From NCBI RefSeq assembly GCF_019112545.1, contig NW_025064894.1:956717-1020716 (forward strand): a stretch of 64,000 nt of DNA. Direction: 5' to 3'. Origin of the DNA: Guyanagaster necrorhizus (taxonomy: Eukaryota; Basidiomycota; Agaricomycetes; Agaricales; Physalacriaceae). The translations under genes were made by a program, and so were the position numbers. This document shows positions 36,163 through 47,599 of the stretch, piece after piece. Under the pieces are notes generated by a model, which was given only the letters and a program-made list of their open reading frames with translations, searched no databases and was not told the DNA's origin. How positions within the stretch are numbered: the first letter of the stretch is position 1; each line of letters begins with the position of its first letter.

Positions 36163-36595
36163 TGTTATGATTTCCTTTCCTTTTCTCTCTTTTACCCCTA
36201 TTTTCACACTTAGTCAGACACGGGACCATGGAAAGCTTGGTCAGCACAACTAGACCACCCATCCAATTACCATGACAGCCATAGCCCGACAACCCACAAC
36301 CATCCTTTTATGTACGGTAGTGACGCTCAAGGACAACGAGCACAATGGACACAGACATACATAATAAGCAGTAGTACAATTACGAGACCTCTGTACAGTA
36401 TATAAAGACCACCGCTCTCACTGGTATACCCCAGCTTCGAGCTAAAGTTTATACATACCATTCTACCTCGAGTCTATATCTGACCTTGAGTCACATTGTC
36501 TGGATATATGCATAGTGAACTCAGGTGATTCCTCAAAGTGCGAAGGAACACCTGTTTATCCCATGTATCAGTTCATGTGATGCTTGGGCTTAACA
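36163..36595 (+). repeat. element A 5' LTR
   Basis: TGTTATGATTTCC to GGGCTTAACA. Differences from the 3' LTR are few and largely of CpG type, e.g. TTATG/TTACG and CACAC/CATGC. Confidence 0.95.
36399..36445 (+). promoter_or_regulatory. LTR TATA box and predicted transcript start / self-primer
   Basis: TATATAAAG at 36399-36407 lies 34 bp before AGCTTCGAGCTAA (36433-36445), which is the exact reverse complement of the primer site downstream of the LTR. Predicted RNA 5' end is at about 36433. Confidence 0.7.
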
Positions 36596-36596
36596 A

Positions 36597-36609
36597 TTAG
36601 CTCGAAGCT
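36597..36609 (+). other. primer-binding site, self-complementary type
   Basis: TTAGCTCGAAGCT begins one base after the LTR and pairs 13/13 with the predicted 5' end of the element RNA. This is how Tf1/sushi-type elements prime; I saw no tRNA-like match. Confidence 0.7.
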
Positions 36610-36651
36610 TTCACCTTCCCTTTCTCAAGCCCAATTGTGCTGAGAAACCGA

Positions 36652-38185
36652 ATGCCACCAGTAACCACCGCCGACCTGAATCACGACTTCTTCGAGCTCA
36701 TTGCTTCCATCATCGGAACATTACTTGGACTTCTCGCCATCATCACCCTCTGCCACAGACGACAATCAGTAGCAGCTTGGATAGTCAGGCACTATCAAGC
36801 GTTCCAGCAGATCCAACAAATCCTATGAAACGTAACCCCCGACCTCCCTTTCCATGACATCCCCCCCTCTGCCAGAACGTCCTTCTTCCCGCAGGGAGGA
36901 CCCCTATCAGAAGCCGGGACTGACGACCCGAATCAAGGGAGCCTTCATGAGGAGGAAGGACCCCAACGCCCCCCCCCGACGAGACAGCAGAAACTGCCAC
37001 CCTACTCTCACAGGGTTCTGGAACCCGTGGATGATGAACATCACTCAGGAGCCCGCCGAGGTCCCCGACCACATCGATCCAGTCCCCCCCAAGCATTCCG
37101 CCTCCCCAATTCCCTCAGAGATTGGAAACCGTGCTCGGGACTCCCTTGATGCCACTTGGATGGCTACGGGACCCTGCAAAGGCCCTGACTCCCCCCAGAA
37201 CCCCCCCGAGACCCCCACCGAGCCAAACTCCAGCTCCAGCCAGTCCATCAGCAGGCTGGGGGTCGACAACCCATGAGGAAGGACAATCCACCCCGACTAT
37301 GACAACGTGGACATTGCCATCTCGGCAGCAGGGGACCCCTACCGGCACCTCCATGTGGGAAGCGAGCCCGAGGTCGGGACCGCTAGCGAGAGGGAAAGAG
37401 CTGCAATGAGAAGAATCATACACCGAATATTCCCAGAGTGGGATCTTGCTGTCCCCTTCGACTACGATGAAGCAGTACGACAGCAGCAGCAGAACCAGAA
37501 CCAAGAAGAAGAGATCAGGCGAACCCAGGAGGAGCTCACTGACTACGTCCGAGAGGAGGCCCGAGAGCAATACGAGGCCACAGAGTATGACAGACAGGGG
37601 AGAGAATGAAGAAGAATGGAGGAGGTTGAGAGGATGGGGTCAGCCTTCCCTAGGGAGTATGAGCTCCGCACCGATGCCGGATCCCCCTTCAGAGAGCCCA
37701 ACTCAGACAGTGATCCATGGACGGGACCCGCCAGCATCATCAGCCGGAACGAGGCGATCAGGCGAGGAAATGCCAAGAGGCCCTGACCTGTCACCCCCAA
37801 ATATCCCGCCCGCACCGACACCATCTCCTCAGATGCCGACTCCATCCTCGGAGCCTATGGGCTCTGAGTACCCGACAATGCCCACGTCTCCGACAGAGCT
37901 CTCCAGCGATTCCTGGGCAGCAGGGTCGCTCGGCAGTTCCTTAATCCCGAGTTCCAGCGACTCTTTGGCGTCTATAGCCGAGAACTGGAGGAGACAAGAG
38001 CGCGTGGAGGGACACGCTATAGTCAGCTCAGAAGTCCTCCCATCACCTGGACAAGTGACCGAGGGGACGACGGGCCAAGCACCCAAGTCAATGGAAGGGT
38101 CCCCGATGACCCTTCGACCAGCCGTACCATCCATCTACGACCAGCCCGTCAGTTCCCTCCTCGGGGAAGGGGACAGCGGGGATGA
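36652..38185 (+). pseudogene. element A ORF0: membrane-anchored leader protein of unknown function
   Basis: Starts MPPVTTADLNHD (an upstream in-frame ATG is at 36637). Residues about 13-33 are a hydrophobic helix (FFELIASIIGTLLGLLAII), then a basic stretch and AAWIVRHYQAFQQI. After a TGA at 36826 and a one-base frame change in a run of nine C near 36970, the frame continues LTGFWNPW, NRARDSLDATWMA, DYDNVDIAISAAGDPYRHLH, VGSEPEVGTASER, FPEWDLAVPFDYD, a Gln/Glu-rich coil, SPFREPNSD, and RFLGSRVARQFLNPEFQRLF, to a stop at 38183. No known domain. The same protein is encoded by E with only one stop. It may be a membrane-targeting partner of Gag (inference). Confidence 0.7.
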
Positions 38186-39893
38186 GGGCGACAAGGAGGA
38201 CAACGAGGACAGTGATGATCCATATCGGCAGCGACTGGAACGAGCAGGAGAAGATACAGATGAAGAAGCACTGCGAGAGGAGATTGAAAGAGCCAGGAGC
38301 AAGGAGTACCAGGAATTGTATGAGCAGGGGAGGAATTACTTATGGCAGGACGCGCGCTGGCAAGCGACGTCCTTAGGACTTGAATATAGGTATGCAGAAG
38401 GAACTGAAAAAGAAAAAGTTTTACAGTATGCCGTGACGGAATACGCATGGAAAGAATATGGGCGACGGCACCCAGAAGACCCACTCGTGCCGATACCCCC
38501 ATATCGGCCCGTTAACAAACCAAGGGCACCGGCACCAATGCCGCGCACCCCCCCTATCCCACCAAAACGAGCAATTTACGTCGCCCCCTCTATTCGGAGT
38601 TGGGCCGATGACAATCTGTCAATCCGAAGCATGGCCTCATGGCTCGTCCGAACCAGAAACCGACCGGCATGGCAGGCCGTTCAAACCCAAAATCCCTGGA
38701 CCGGCAAAGGAAGCCGGCTTCTCGGCGGACAACCTCCCCTGGACCAAGCAGAATCAAGTGGGAAGGATCCCGTTCGGGATGACCCTGAAGCGGTCCACCT
38801 CGGGTTCACGGTATGAGACGGAGTGATCGTCCAGATAGTCGACCCGAGGGGGAGCCCGATCACTGACGACAACTCCCTACACTCCTTCCCCGGACCACCA
38901 GCAGAATGGAGACAACCGCCATTTGACGGTTGGCCTAACCCGATGGGCTCGCTCCCGGCCAACGCCAACGTCCTACAATGCCACCCCGATCTCCTTCGAA
39001 AGCCCCGCCCCTTTAAAGGGGCCTCTGATGACATCGATCGATTCCTGGTGGACTGCGAGCAATACTTCGAGGTCTATATTGGGTACATCGGTACCGATAT
39101 GAACAAGGTCGCATTCGCTACCTCGTACCTGGAGGACAAGGCCAAAACATGGTGGATCTTGATCTCTCCAAACTTCCAATCCACCACTAGGGAACATTAC
39201 CGATATCCCTCATGGCCAGTATTCAAGCGAATGCTGAATGACAAATTCATTGACCCCGCGGTGCAGGAAGTACACAAGCAGAAGATCAAGGAGTACAAGA
39301 TGGGAGATAAGGCGGCTACAGATTACTTCGATGAGCTAGAACGACTTGCGAAGCTCGCCGGAATCAGGGAGGACACTGCAAACGATGGAAGAATGGTGGA
39401 GGCGCTCAAGCGAGGAGTCCCCTCCTCATACCTCACGATGATCTTGGCCATGGGCGTCAAAATGTTGATGCCAGTAGGATATGACAAGTGGAAAGAGCAG
39501 ATCATTGAGATGTACAAGGAGCGACAAAGGCAGAAAGCGGAGGCAACGACACTGCAGGAATATTCCAAGAAGCCAACCCCGCCAACCCCGAGCAAACTGG
39601 GGCAAACTGCCGGGAAATCATCGGGATCTCCTCAAACGCCGAGCTATGGAAGTCAGAAGACCGGGACAGGGACTACATATACCAGTGCCGGTAAACCAAT
39701 GGACATTGACCGAATGAAGAAGGAGGGGAAGTGTTTCAACTGTGGGCAGAAAGGCCACATGGCTAAAGACTGCTCAAAGAAGAAACGAACCCGAGAAGAC
39801 ATACGAGTGCAAATCGTCGAGTTACAAAAGGAAGACGAAGAACTGGGCAAGGAGACAAAGATCGAGGAAGTAAAAGACAAGGCCGATCAGTGA
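37446..39893 (+). pseudogene. element A gag: capsid and CCHC nucleocapsid
   Basis: In the +1 frame relative to ORF0 and overlapping its 3' half. Segments are a Pro/Ser-rich N-terminus, an acidic stretch (GDSGDEGDKEDNEDSDD), the helix block EALREEIERARSKEYQELYE with YLWQDARW (38265-38370), a TGA at 38814, and the capsid block (RPFKGASDDIDRFLVDCEQY, KTWWILISPNF, DPAVQEVHKQKIKEYKM, ATDYFDELERLAKLAGI). Then comes the zinc knuckle CFNCGQKGHMAKDC at 39733-39774 and a Lys/Glu tail to the stop at 39891. A chance open frame extends upstream to 37122, so the true start is uncertain. Retention of CpG and one stop suggest recent loss of function. Confidence 0.85.
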
Positions 39894-42800
39894 GTGACTC
39901 CACTGAATCAGCCAAAGGACTTCATGGTGTGTGGGCCCCTACTATTGTACAAACTTATGATACCTCTGTAGTTACGTCGCATTCGAATATACCCCGAATC
40001 GTTCTTGCACACCCTAAAGAGTCGCAAACCAAAACTCAAACGCCTACAGGCCGAACGAGGGCAGAGAGCCCCAAACAGTGGCTCAAACCATTCGAAACCG
40101 AATGGACATGGAGGGCCATCAGAGAAGCAGTAGATGACAGTGCAGCAGGAGCCATACTGCGAGGATGGACACATCGAGCGAGAACACAGGAAGTCACGAT
40201 GGATTACAGAAAGCCAAACGGAGCCGAGCTTTGGAGTGGTTAGATGAGTTGAAGGGCCCACCGAAGTTCATCAGATGAACCAAAACCCCTGAGAGGGATC
40301 TGATGACCAAGGCCCAAATTGAAACCCTAACCAACCGAACAATCCATTCGGTCAGCGCCCTGATCGATAGTGGCTGCACCGGTAGCTCCATCAACCGGAA
40401 CTTCGTCCGTCAGCACAACCTTTCCACCAGAATAACGGCTGCTCCCATACCCGTATATAATGCCGATGGAACAAAAAACCAAGCCGGGTCGATCACGGAA
40501 TTTGTCGAGCTCAGGCTAACCATTGGGGATCATTCCGAGAGAATCAATCTAGCCGTGACAGATCTCGGGAACAAGGAATTGTTCCTGGGGCATGATTGGC
40601 TTGTCCGACACAACCCGCTCATCAACTGGAAGACCGGGAGGATCACATTCGCACGGTGCCGATGTCGGAAAATTCCATACAAATTACCTGACGAAGATCC
40701 AGAAGACAGGTGGGATGAGGAGATGGAAGATGGTGAGACCATTCTGGCAGTCGACCTCCAAGGGGAGATTCACATCCGGGCAGTACACCATGCCAATAAT
40801 CTGGCGGCCAAGGCCCACGAAGGAGAGAGAGAGAGAACCTTTGAAGAAATGGTACCGGAGTGGGCATGGGACTATCGAGATCTCTTCGAGAAGGAAAGTT
40901 TCGACGAGCTCCTGCTCCCAAAATCCTGGGACCATGTGATCAAGCTAATCCCCAATGCCAATGCGAACCTTGATTGCAAAACCTATCCCCTTGGAAGCCA
41001 GGAGCAACAGGAACTTGACAAGTTCCTAGACGAGAACCTATCCTCCGGCCGCATTCGACCATCGAAGTCCCCCATGGCCTCCCCTTTCTTCTTTGTAAAG
41101 AAGAAAGATGGCAAACTTTGCCCAGTACAGGACTATCGAAAACTGAACGAAATGACCATTAAGAACCGATACCCGCTGCCCCTGATCTCGGAGCTAATGG
41201 ACAAGCTTCGGAGGGCCAAGTACTACACTAAACTCGATGTCCGCTGGGGATATAATAACGTCCGAATTAAGGAGGGAGATGAATGGAAGGCCGCGTTCAG
41301 GACTAATCGAGGACTGTTCGAACCCACCATAATGTTCTTCGGCCTAACCAATTCCCCTGCCACCTTCCAATGGATGATGAACAACATATTCAAGGATCTC
41401 ATCGCCACTGGGAAGGTGACCATCTATCTTGATGACATCCTCATAATGTCCAAGACAAAGGAAGAACACCGTTCCCTGGTCTGACAAGTGCTTGCCCTTA
41501 TGAGAAAGCACAAACTGTTTCTCAAAGCAGAGAAATGCGAGTTCGAGGTATTAGAGACTGAATACCTCGGGGTGATCATCAGCGAAGGAAGCATTCGCAT
41601 GGACCCAGTAAAAGTGGCAGGGGTAATGGAATGGCCTACCCCCACCAGGAAGAAGGAATTACAATCCTTTCTCGGCTTCACCAACTTTTACCGACGGTTC
41701 ATATGGGACTACAGCAAGATTGTTCATCCCATGACGCAACTCATGGGTAATGCCCCCTGGGGATGGGGGACCTCTCAACAACTTGCCTTTCAAGACCTGA
41801 AACGACGACTAGCGGAAGACGTAGTACTCGCCATACCCTCCCAGGAAGGGAGGTTTCGCATAGAAGCCGACTCAAGTGAAGGAGCCATAGGCACCGTATT
41901 ATCCCAGGAGCAGGAGGGAAAATGGCACCCGGTCGCCTTCCTTTCAAAAGCATTAACTGTGACTGAGCGAAACTACGAAATCTACAACAAGGAACTACTC
42001 GCGATAATGCTCGCCCTCGAAGAGTGGCGACATTATCTGATCGGGGCAGTCAATGTCTTCGAAATCTGGATGGACCACCAAAACCTTAGGTATTTCCGTC
42101 AGCCTCAGAAGTTGAACCGTCGTCAGGCCCGATGAGTAACCGAGTTGGCTCAGTATCAGTATATGCTTCACCACAAAGCCAGCGTAGCCAACAAGAAAGC
42201 CGATCTCCTCTCCCGCCACGCAGACCATGACCAGGGGGGGGATGATAATACCGGAATCACCATACTATGCCCCGAGCACTTCCGAGCACTAATCATGCCA
42301 ACGGAGGAGGAAATACACGAGCACATTAAAAGCGCGACACGGGACCCACACCAGTGGGACCAACGAATTGCCGCATCATTAAACCATGAACGAGGAATGA
42401 CAAAGGAGGACGGGATGATCCGTTATGACGGAAGGATTTATATCCCACGAGTCCAACAGCTACGAGGAGAAATCATTGCAACCTGCCACGATCACGCTAC
42501 GGCAGGACATCCTGGCATTGCCAAGACCAAAGAACTCATTCTGTGAAACTATTGGTGGCCCAAACTCAGCAAAGATATCACCTCATATGTCAGCGCATGT
42601 GAGACGTGTCAAAGAGGGAAGGCATCGACACAACCGTGGTCGGCACCTCTGCACCCGAATGAAATACCCTCATTACCATGGACCCATATCTCCGTAGACA
42701 TGATCACGGGGCTACCAGACTGCAACGGCTATGACGCAATCCTCATCATAGTAGATCGCTTCTCTAAAGCAATCATTCCAATTGCGTGCTCCACAGAACT

Positions 42801-43755
42801 CAGTTCGGAAGGGTGGGCAAAAATCCTACGCGACGAAGTATACACCAAATACGGGATGCCTCAAGTTGTCATTTCAGACTGAGGACCACAGTTTGTCTCG
42901 AAATTCCTCGACGACCTGTACAAACTACTACAGATAAAACAAAATGCATCCACCGCGTATCACCCACAGACCGATGGACAGACTGAACGGGCAAACCAAG
43001 AAGTCAAGAAGTACCTTCGCCTATTCATTAACTATCGACAGGACGATTGGGTTGAATGGCTCGCACTAGCAGCCTTTCAACACAATAATCGAGTCCATTC
43101 GGTGACAGGACTCACACCCTTCTTTGTCAACTTCGGCCAACACCCACATGTAGCACAAACCCTGCATCATAAAACAACGACTCCAGCATCCATGTTGTTC
43201 GCAACAACAATGAACAAGATACATGCCGAGACGAAAGCCGCGCTAGAAAAAACGGCCACTGCCATGAAAAACCAATACGACAAACACCGACGACCAGCCC
43301 ATGCATACCAGATAAAAGACAAAGTCTGGCTCGACACAACTAACCTTCACCTCCCTCGACCGAAACGTAAATTAGCTGATAAACGCACCAGCCCCTTCTC
43401 TATAGTCACGAAAATCGGTGCATCAGCGTACAAACTCAAACTCCCTTCGGGGTGGAAAATCCATGACATCTTCAACGAAGCTCTTCTCACTCCATACATA
43501 GCACCAGCATTTCCAAATCAAGAACGACCTCCAGCGCCACCCCCCGATTTAATCGACGATGAGGAGCATTATGAAATAGATCAAATCCTAAACCATAGGC
43601 TCTGAAAAGTCAAAGCGCATGGAGGCAGCATGACGATGACGGTAGACTACCTCGTCAGTTGGAAGGGCTATGGACCCGAATCTAACCAGTGGATCAACGA
43701 GAAGTACATGAACGCTGATACCGCCATACACAATTATGAATTATCCCTTAATTAA
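39890..43755 (+). pseudogene. element A pol: protease-RT-RNase H-integrase-chromodomain
   Basis: Begins in the -1 frame at the gag stop (CAGTGAGTGACTCCAC). A deletion near 40195-40230 shifts the frame. Protease LIDSGCTGSS (Asp codon 40366) and FLGHDWL; RT with [32 protein letters not shown] and YLDD (41424); RNase H IEADSSEGAIG (41860) and LLAIMLALEEW; integrase zinc region (HATAGHPG, CETCQRGK), core ISVDMITGLPD, YGMPQVVISD, TDGQTE; SPF module (normally GPF) near 43391; chromodomain VDYLVSWKGYGPESNQW to the stop at 43753. TGA stops at 40276, 41482, 42133, 42544, 42880 and 43603. In most cases a related copy has Arg there. Confidence 0.92.
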
Positions 43756-43776
43756 GCCATTGGGATGATGGTCTTA

Positions 43777-43788
43777 AGCAGGGGGTAA
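43777..43788 (+). other. element A polypurine tract
   Basis: AGCAGGGGGTAA immediately before the 3' LTR; the same purine-rich block precedes the LTR in H. Confidence 0.7.
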
Positions 43789-44221
43789 TGTTACGATTTC
43801 CTTTCCTTTTCTCTCTTTTACCCCTATTTTCATGCTTAGTCAGACACGGGACCATGGGAAGCTTAGTCAGCACAACTAGACCACCCATCCAATTACCATG
43901 ACAGCCATAGCCCGACAACCCACAACCATCCTTTTATGTATGGTAGCGACGCTCAAGGACAACGAGCACAATGGACACAGACATACATAATAAGCAGTAG
44001 TACAATTACGAGACCTCTGTACAGTATATAAAGACCACCACTCTTGCTGGTATACCCCAGCTTCGAGCTAAAGTTTATACATACCATTCTACCTCGAGTC
44101 TATATCTGACCTTGAGTCACATTGTCCGGATATATGCATAGTGAACTCAGGTGATTCCTCGAAGTGTGAAGGAACACCTGTTTATCCCGTGTATCAGTTC
44201 ACGTGACGCTTGGGCTTAACA
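43789..44221 (+). repeat. element A 3' LTR
   Basis: 433 bp, TGTTACGATTTCC to GGGCTTAACA, same length as the 5' LTR. Confidence 0.95.
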
Positions 44222-44226
44222 TTTCC

Positions 44227-46818
44227 CAGCAGTTGTCCCCAATGCTTTAGTTGGGATTGGCAGGGTTGATTTCTTGACATAATCTTGTAAGGTCAACAAT
44301 TCCACTTTCTGTCTTTGCTGCTCCTTGTACATTTTGACAATTCTTTCTTTCCATTCATCGTATCCTACTGGCATTAGCATTTTGACACCGATAGTGGAAA
44401 TCATCATAATATACAAGGAGGGGACACCTCACTTGAGGGCCTCAACCATTTGGCCATCATTAGCCTGTCCTCTCAGATGCCTGCCAGTTTGGCAAGCTGT
44501 TCTAGCTCATCAAAGTAGTCCATTGCCACTCTATCTCCCATCTTGTATTCCTTGATTTTTTGTTTGTGTACCTCCTGTACTGCTGGATCAATGAATTTGA
44601 CATTTAGCATTTGCTTGAACACTGGCCATGAAGGATACTGGTAGTGCTGCCGAGTGTTTGATCGAAAATTGAGAGAGATAAGAATCCACCATATTTTCAT
44701 CTTCTCTTCGAGATAAGAGGCAGCAAAGGCTATCTTGTTCATATCAGTCCCCAGATACCCGATGTAGACTTTAAAGTACTGTTCGCAATCAATGAGAAAG
44801 TGGTCAATGTCATCAGAGGCCTCTTTAAAAGGGTGGGGCTTCCACAAAAGATCAGGGTGGCATTGAAGGATGGCTGTGTCATGAGATAGTGTGCCTATTA
44901 GATTGGATCAATCAGAGAATGGGGGTCAGCACCACTCATGTGGGAGTCCCAGAAAGGAATGGAGCAAGTTGTCATCAGTGATGGGGCTCTCATAGGGTAG
45001 TTCCTCCTTCCAGATGATGACTCCATCCCAGATTGTGAAATCTAATCATACTGCTTCTGGATTATCTTGGATTGGTTCCTTCCCAGTGTTACTCCCTGTG
45101 GCTTCATCAGATGGGGGTTGCACCTCTAAAAGTCTGCTTCCTTTGCCAGTCTAGGGGTTTTAATAGCTGACCAGCCTTTCCTTTGGCATTGGTTGTGACT
45201 GGGACAGCTGAGTTGCCATTGACCAGGGTGAAGGGGTGGAGTACAAAAGGGTGCTCCAGATCGATAGGGCCATATATATGGCTCACTTCAGGATTATGGC
45301 TGGAGACAGCAGCATGGGGTATACAAGTTCCAGTGTCTGGTATGCTGGCAGCCTTTGAACTTGGTCCTCAGGGTGTCTTTTGTTATATTGGGTTGCAGCA
45401 TACCTTAGAATCTCTGTCCATTCATCAGTTGTAGAATGAAGATATAATTGTCCTAATTTCGATGCTACCCAAGCAGCATCATGCCATAAAAAATTCACTC
45501 CTCACAGGTAGTACTCTTGGTACTCCTGCATCCTCACCTTCTTTATCTCCTGCTCCAGTTCTTCTTTGTCTGTTGTTTCATACATGAATCCCCCTCTGGG
45601 GTGGGGTGGGTCGTTGCTTTCAGTTTCCTCTGCATTCTTGTCATCCCCTTCCTCCTTGAGGAGGGAAGCAGCAGGTGGGTTGTAAAAACTCCTGGCCTTC
45701 TCTAGCTGTACTGTCACCTTGCTTCCCTGGCTGGGTGCTCAGACCAGTGGTTGCAGGACCTGGTGTATTGTCATAGGCAGTGGCAGGTCAGCTACTGATG
45801 GTAGAGTCATATTGGTTCTCTCCAGTTGCTCTTGCTGCTTCCACTTGCTCATGATAGAGGCAGACATTCTGCTGGTAGTCATTTTCAATAAGCTGTCCAA
45901 TAATCCTACTTCTGAGAAATCCTCAGAGCATACAGACAGGGATGTGGACATTACTGGGAACTTGGAGCCCATAATGTCTAAGGATGGACTTGTTGCTTCC
46001 AAATACAGAGTCAGCACTGGAGGTTCATCAGGAAGGGGGATATTGTGAGGTTGGAGGTCTGTGTCCCCTCCTGGTATGAGTTCCATCAGCCCAGTACTCA
46101 GAGATCCCACTTCATGAAGTGCTTGGTTCTCTGAAGATGGGGGTGGAGAGAGAGGGGTCTGCTTGTACTGGTGCAAGGACACTGGCAACTTCTGGTCAGA
46201 GTCTATACCAGTTGGAGATGTTGGCCCTAGCCAGTCTGTCTCTCTCCACCTCTCGCTGGTGGTCCCTGTTCTGCTCATCATGCTCAGCAGCCACTCTCCT
46301 CTGTGATTCCTCTTCTGTGATTCTGTCTTCAGACTTATGGCATACTGGCTGTGGCTTATTCCACTGCCTATGCTCTTCTTGTCGAATGGCCTCATCATAG
46401 TCAAAAGAAACAGTAAAGTCCCAGGTTGAGAAGTACTGACATATGGTTTCTTCCTATTGTTCTCATCGTCTTTGTTCATCATCAGGCTGGTTGACAACAT
46501 CTTCCCCCACCCCAGTGCTGATGGCTGTGGGAGAACAGGAGCTATGAGGCTGGCTGCCAGGTGTTGGTGCATGGGATCTTGAAGCCATCCGAGAGGCATC
46601 AAGAGAGTTTCAGGCATGGTCAGCAATCCCATGGGTCTGGGAGGCAGAAGAGAGGGAGGGGGACTGCTGGAAAAAGTCTTCTGAGAGGTCCTGGGCCTCA
46701 GAGGGGTCTCCTGGTACAAGGATTTCATATCTTCTTGGGATGCTATGGTCTCAGTTTTCAGGTCAAGGGGAGTGCTGCCTTCCCTCTTCTTCTTGACCAT
46801 TTCCCTGATGTGTGCCAC
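44227..46818 (-). pseudogene. element B gag 5' part with overlapping ORF0 frame
   Basis: The open stretch 46818-45739 (359 codons) is followed after stops by 45717-45502 (KEELEQEIKKVRMQEYQEYY), 45498-45283 (NFLWHDAAWVASKLGQLYLH) and the capsid block 44847-44473 (HPFKEASDDIDHFLIDCEQY, KIWWILISLNFR, FKQMLNVKFIDPAVQEVHKQ). It ends against element A at GGTTTCC. Function is that of a capsid precursor; it is inactive through stops and the insertion. Confidence 0.8.
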
Positions 46819-47095
46819 TAGGCCCAGCTTCTGGGGGCTGGTAGGTCATTTGTCAGGATTTGGAGATGTCATGGAGAGGGAGGTTGAGGGTTACATTGCC
46901 TAGGATGCATTGGATGTTCTGAAATTCTTGATAGTGTCTGATAGCCCAAGCAGTAATAGAATGGCATCCCTGGCACAGCTGGATGATCACCAATAAACTG
47001 ATCAGTGTTCTGATGATGGAAGAGAGGAGCTCAAAGAACTCATGGTCAAAATTCAGGTTGTTGTTGCTAGAGGGGGGCATTTGGTTTCTCAGCAC
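46819..47095 (-). pseudogene. element B ORF0 N-terminus
   Basis: MLRNQMPPSSNN then FFELLSSIIRTLISLLVII (membrane helix), ITAWAIRHYQEFQNIQCIL and NVTLNLPLHDI. A stop follows at 46853. An inner ATG at 47080 aligns with the MPP start of A. Confidence 0.75.
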
Positions 47096-47136
47096 AATTG
47101 GGCTTGAGAAAGGGAAGTAAGAAGCTTCAAGCTAAT

Positions 47137-47594
47137 TGTTAGGCCCAAGCATCACATGAAGGAAACCACATGATAAACAGAAGCTACCTCACACTTTGAG
47201 TAGTTGTCTGAGTTCACTGATGTGATTTACTGCAGTGTGTCACAAGACTAAGAGTATAGCTTGAGAGTAGAATGGTAGGAATAAACTTTTAGCTCAAAGC
47301 TGAACTTTCTTCAGCAAGAGCAAGCCTCTTAAATACTATTTACTGTTTGCTATTAATACTTGTACTTATTATGTGTCTCTCTGTCCTGGGTGCTTGTTGT
47401 CCTCGAGTGTCACTATTATACATAAAAGGTTGATTGTATGCTTGTTGTTGGGTATTGGTTGCATCAGAGAGCTATAGCAAAGTCAGCTTGTTGTGATGAC
47501 TAAGCCCTTCCCATGGTCCTAAGTGCTTGTCTTTTGGTGCCTTGACTAAGCATAAATAGGGGTTTAAACATGAAAAGGAGGGAAAATCATAACA
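47137..47594 (-). repeat. element B 5' LTR
   Basis: 458 bp, TGTTAGGCCCAAGC to AATCATAACA, collinear with 31703-32160 with scattered transitions. Confidence 0.9.
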
Positions 47595-47599
47595 CAATC

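Larger units (their letters stand above)
36163..44221 (+). mobile_element. element A: full-length Ty3/gypsy chromovirus, one of the least decayed copies
   Basis: 8,059 bp with 433-bp LTRs and a perfect TTTCC duplication (36158-36162 and 44222-44226). It sits in gag of element B: the joined flanks give GTGGTTTCCCAGCAGTTGTC, identical to uninterrupted gag DNA of E near 55560. Rich in CpG compared with B. All domains are present; inactivated by several TGA stops and at least two frame breaks. Confidence 0.96.
31703..47594 (-). mobile_element. element B: Ty3/gypsy chromovirus interrupted by A
   Basis: LTRs of 458 bp at both ends and target duplication CAATC (31698-31702, 47595-47599). Own length is about 7,828 bp without A. 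Minus-strand order is LTR, ORF0, gag, (A inserted in gag at TTTCC), zinc knuckle, pol, chromodomain, LTR. Strongly CpG-depleted compared with A. Confidence 0.92.

Noticed and set aside
35987..36292. 101-codon minus-strand ORF with a zinc knuckle
   Set aside because: The knuckle belongs to gag of B, but the upstream third is antisense LTR of element A; the ORF as a whole crosses an insertion junction and is not a gene.
37122..37409. Proline-rich frame as the true start of gag in element A
   Set aside because: It lies wholly under ORF0, is low-complexity, and its sequence is less conserved against E than the ORF0 frame; kept only as a possible upstream extension.
40276..43605. In-frame TGA codons throughout pol as evidence for TGA recoding or selenocysteine
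   Set aside because: The TGAs mostly lie where another copy has Arg (CGA), other stop types appear in older copies, and host genes use TGA as a normal stop. Decay by CpG transition explains them better.
44216..44416. 66-codon minus-strand ORF
   Set aside because: Gag fragment of B ending by chance in the first bases of the element A LTR.
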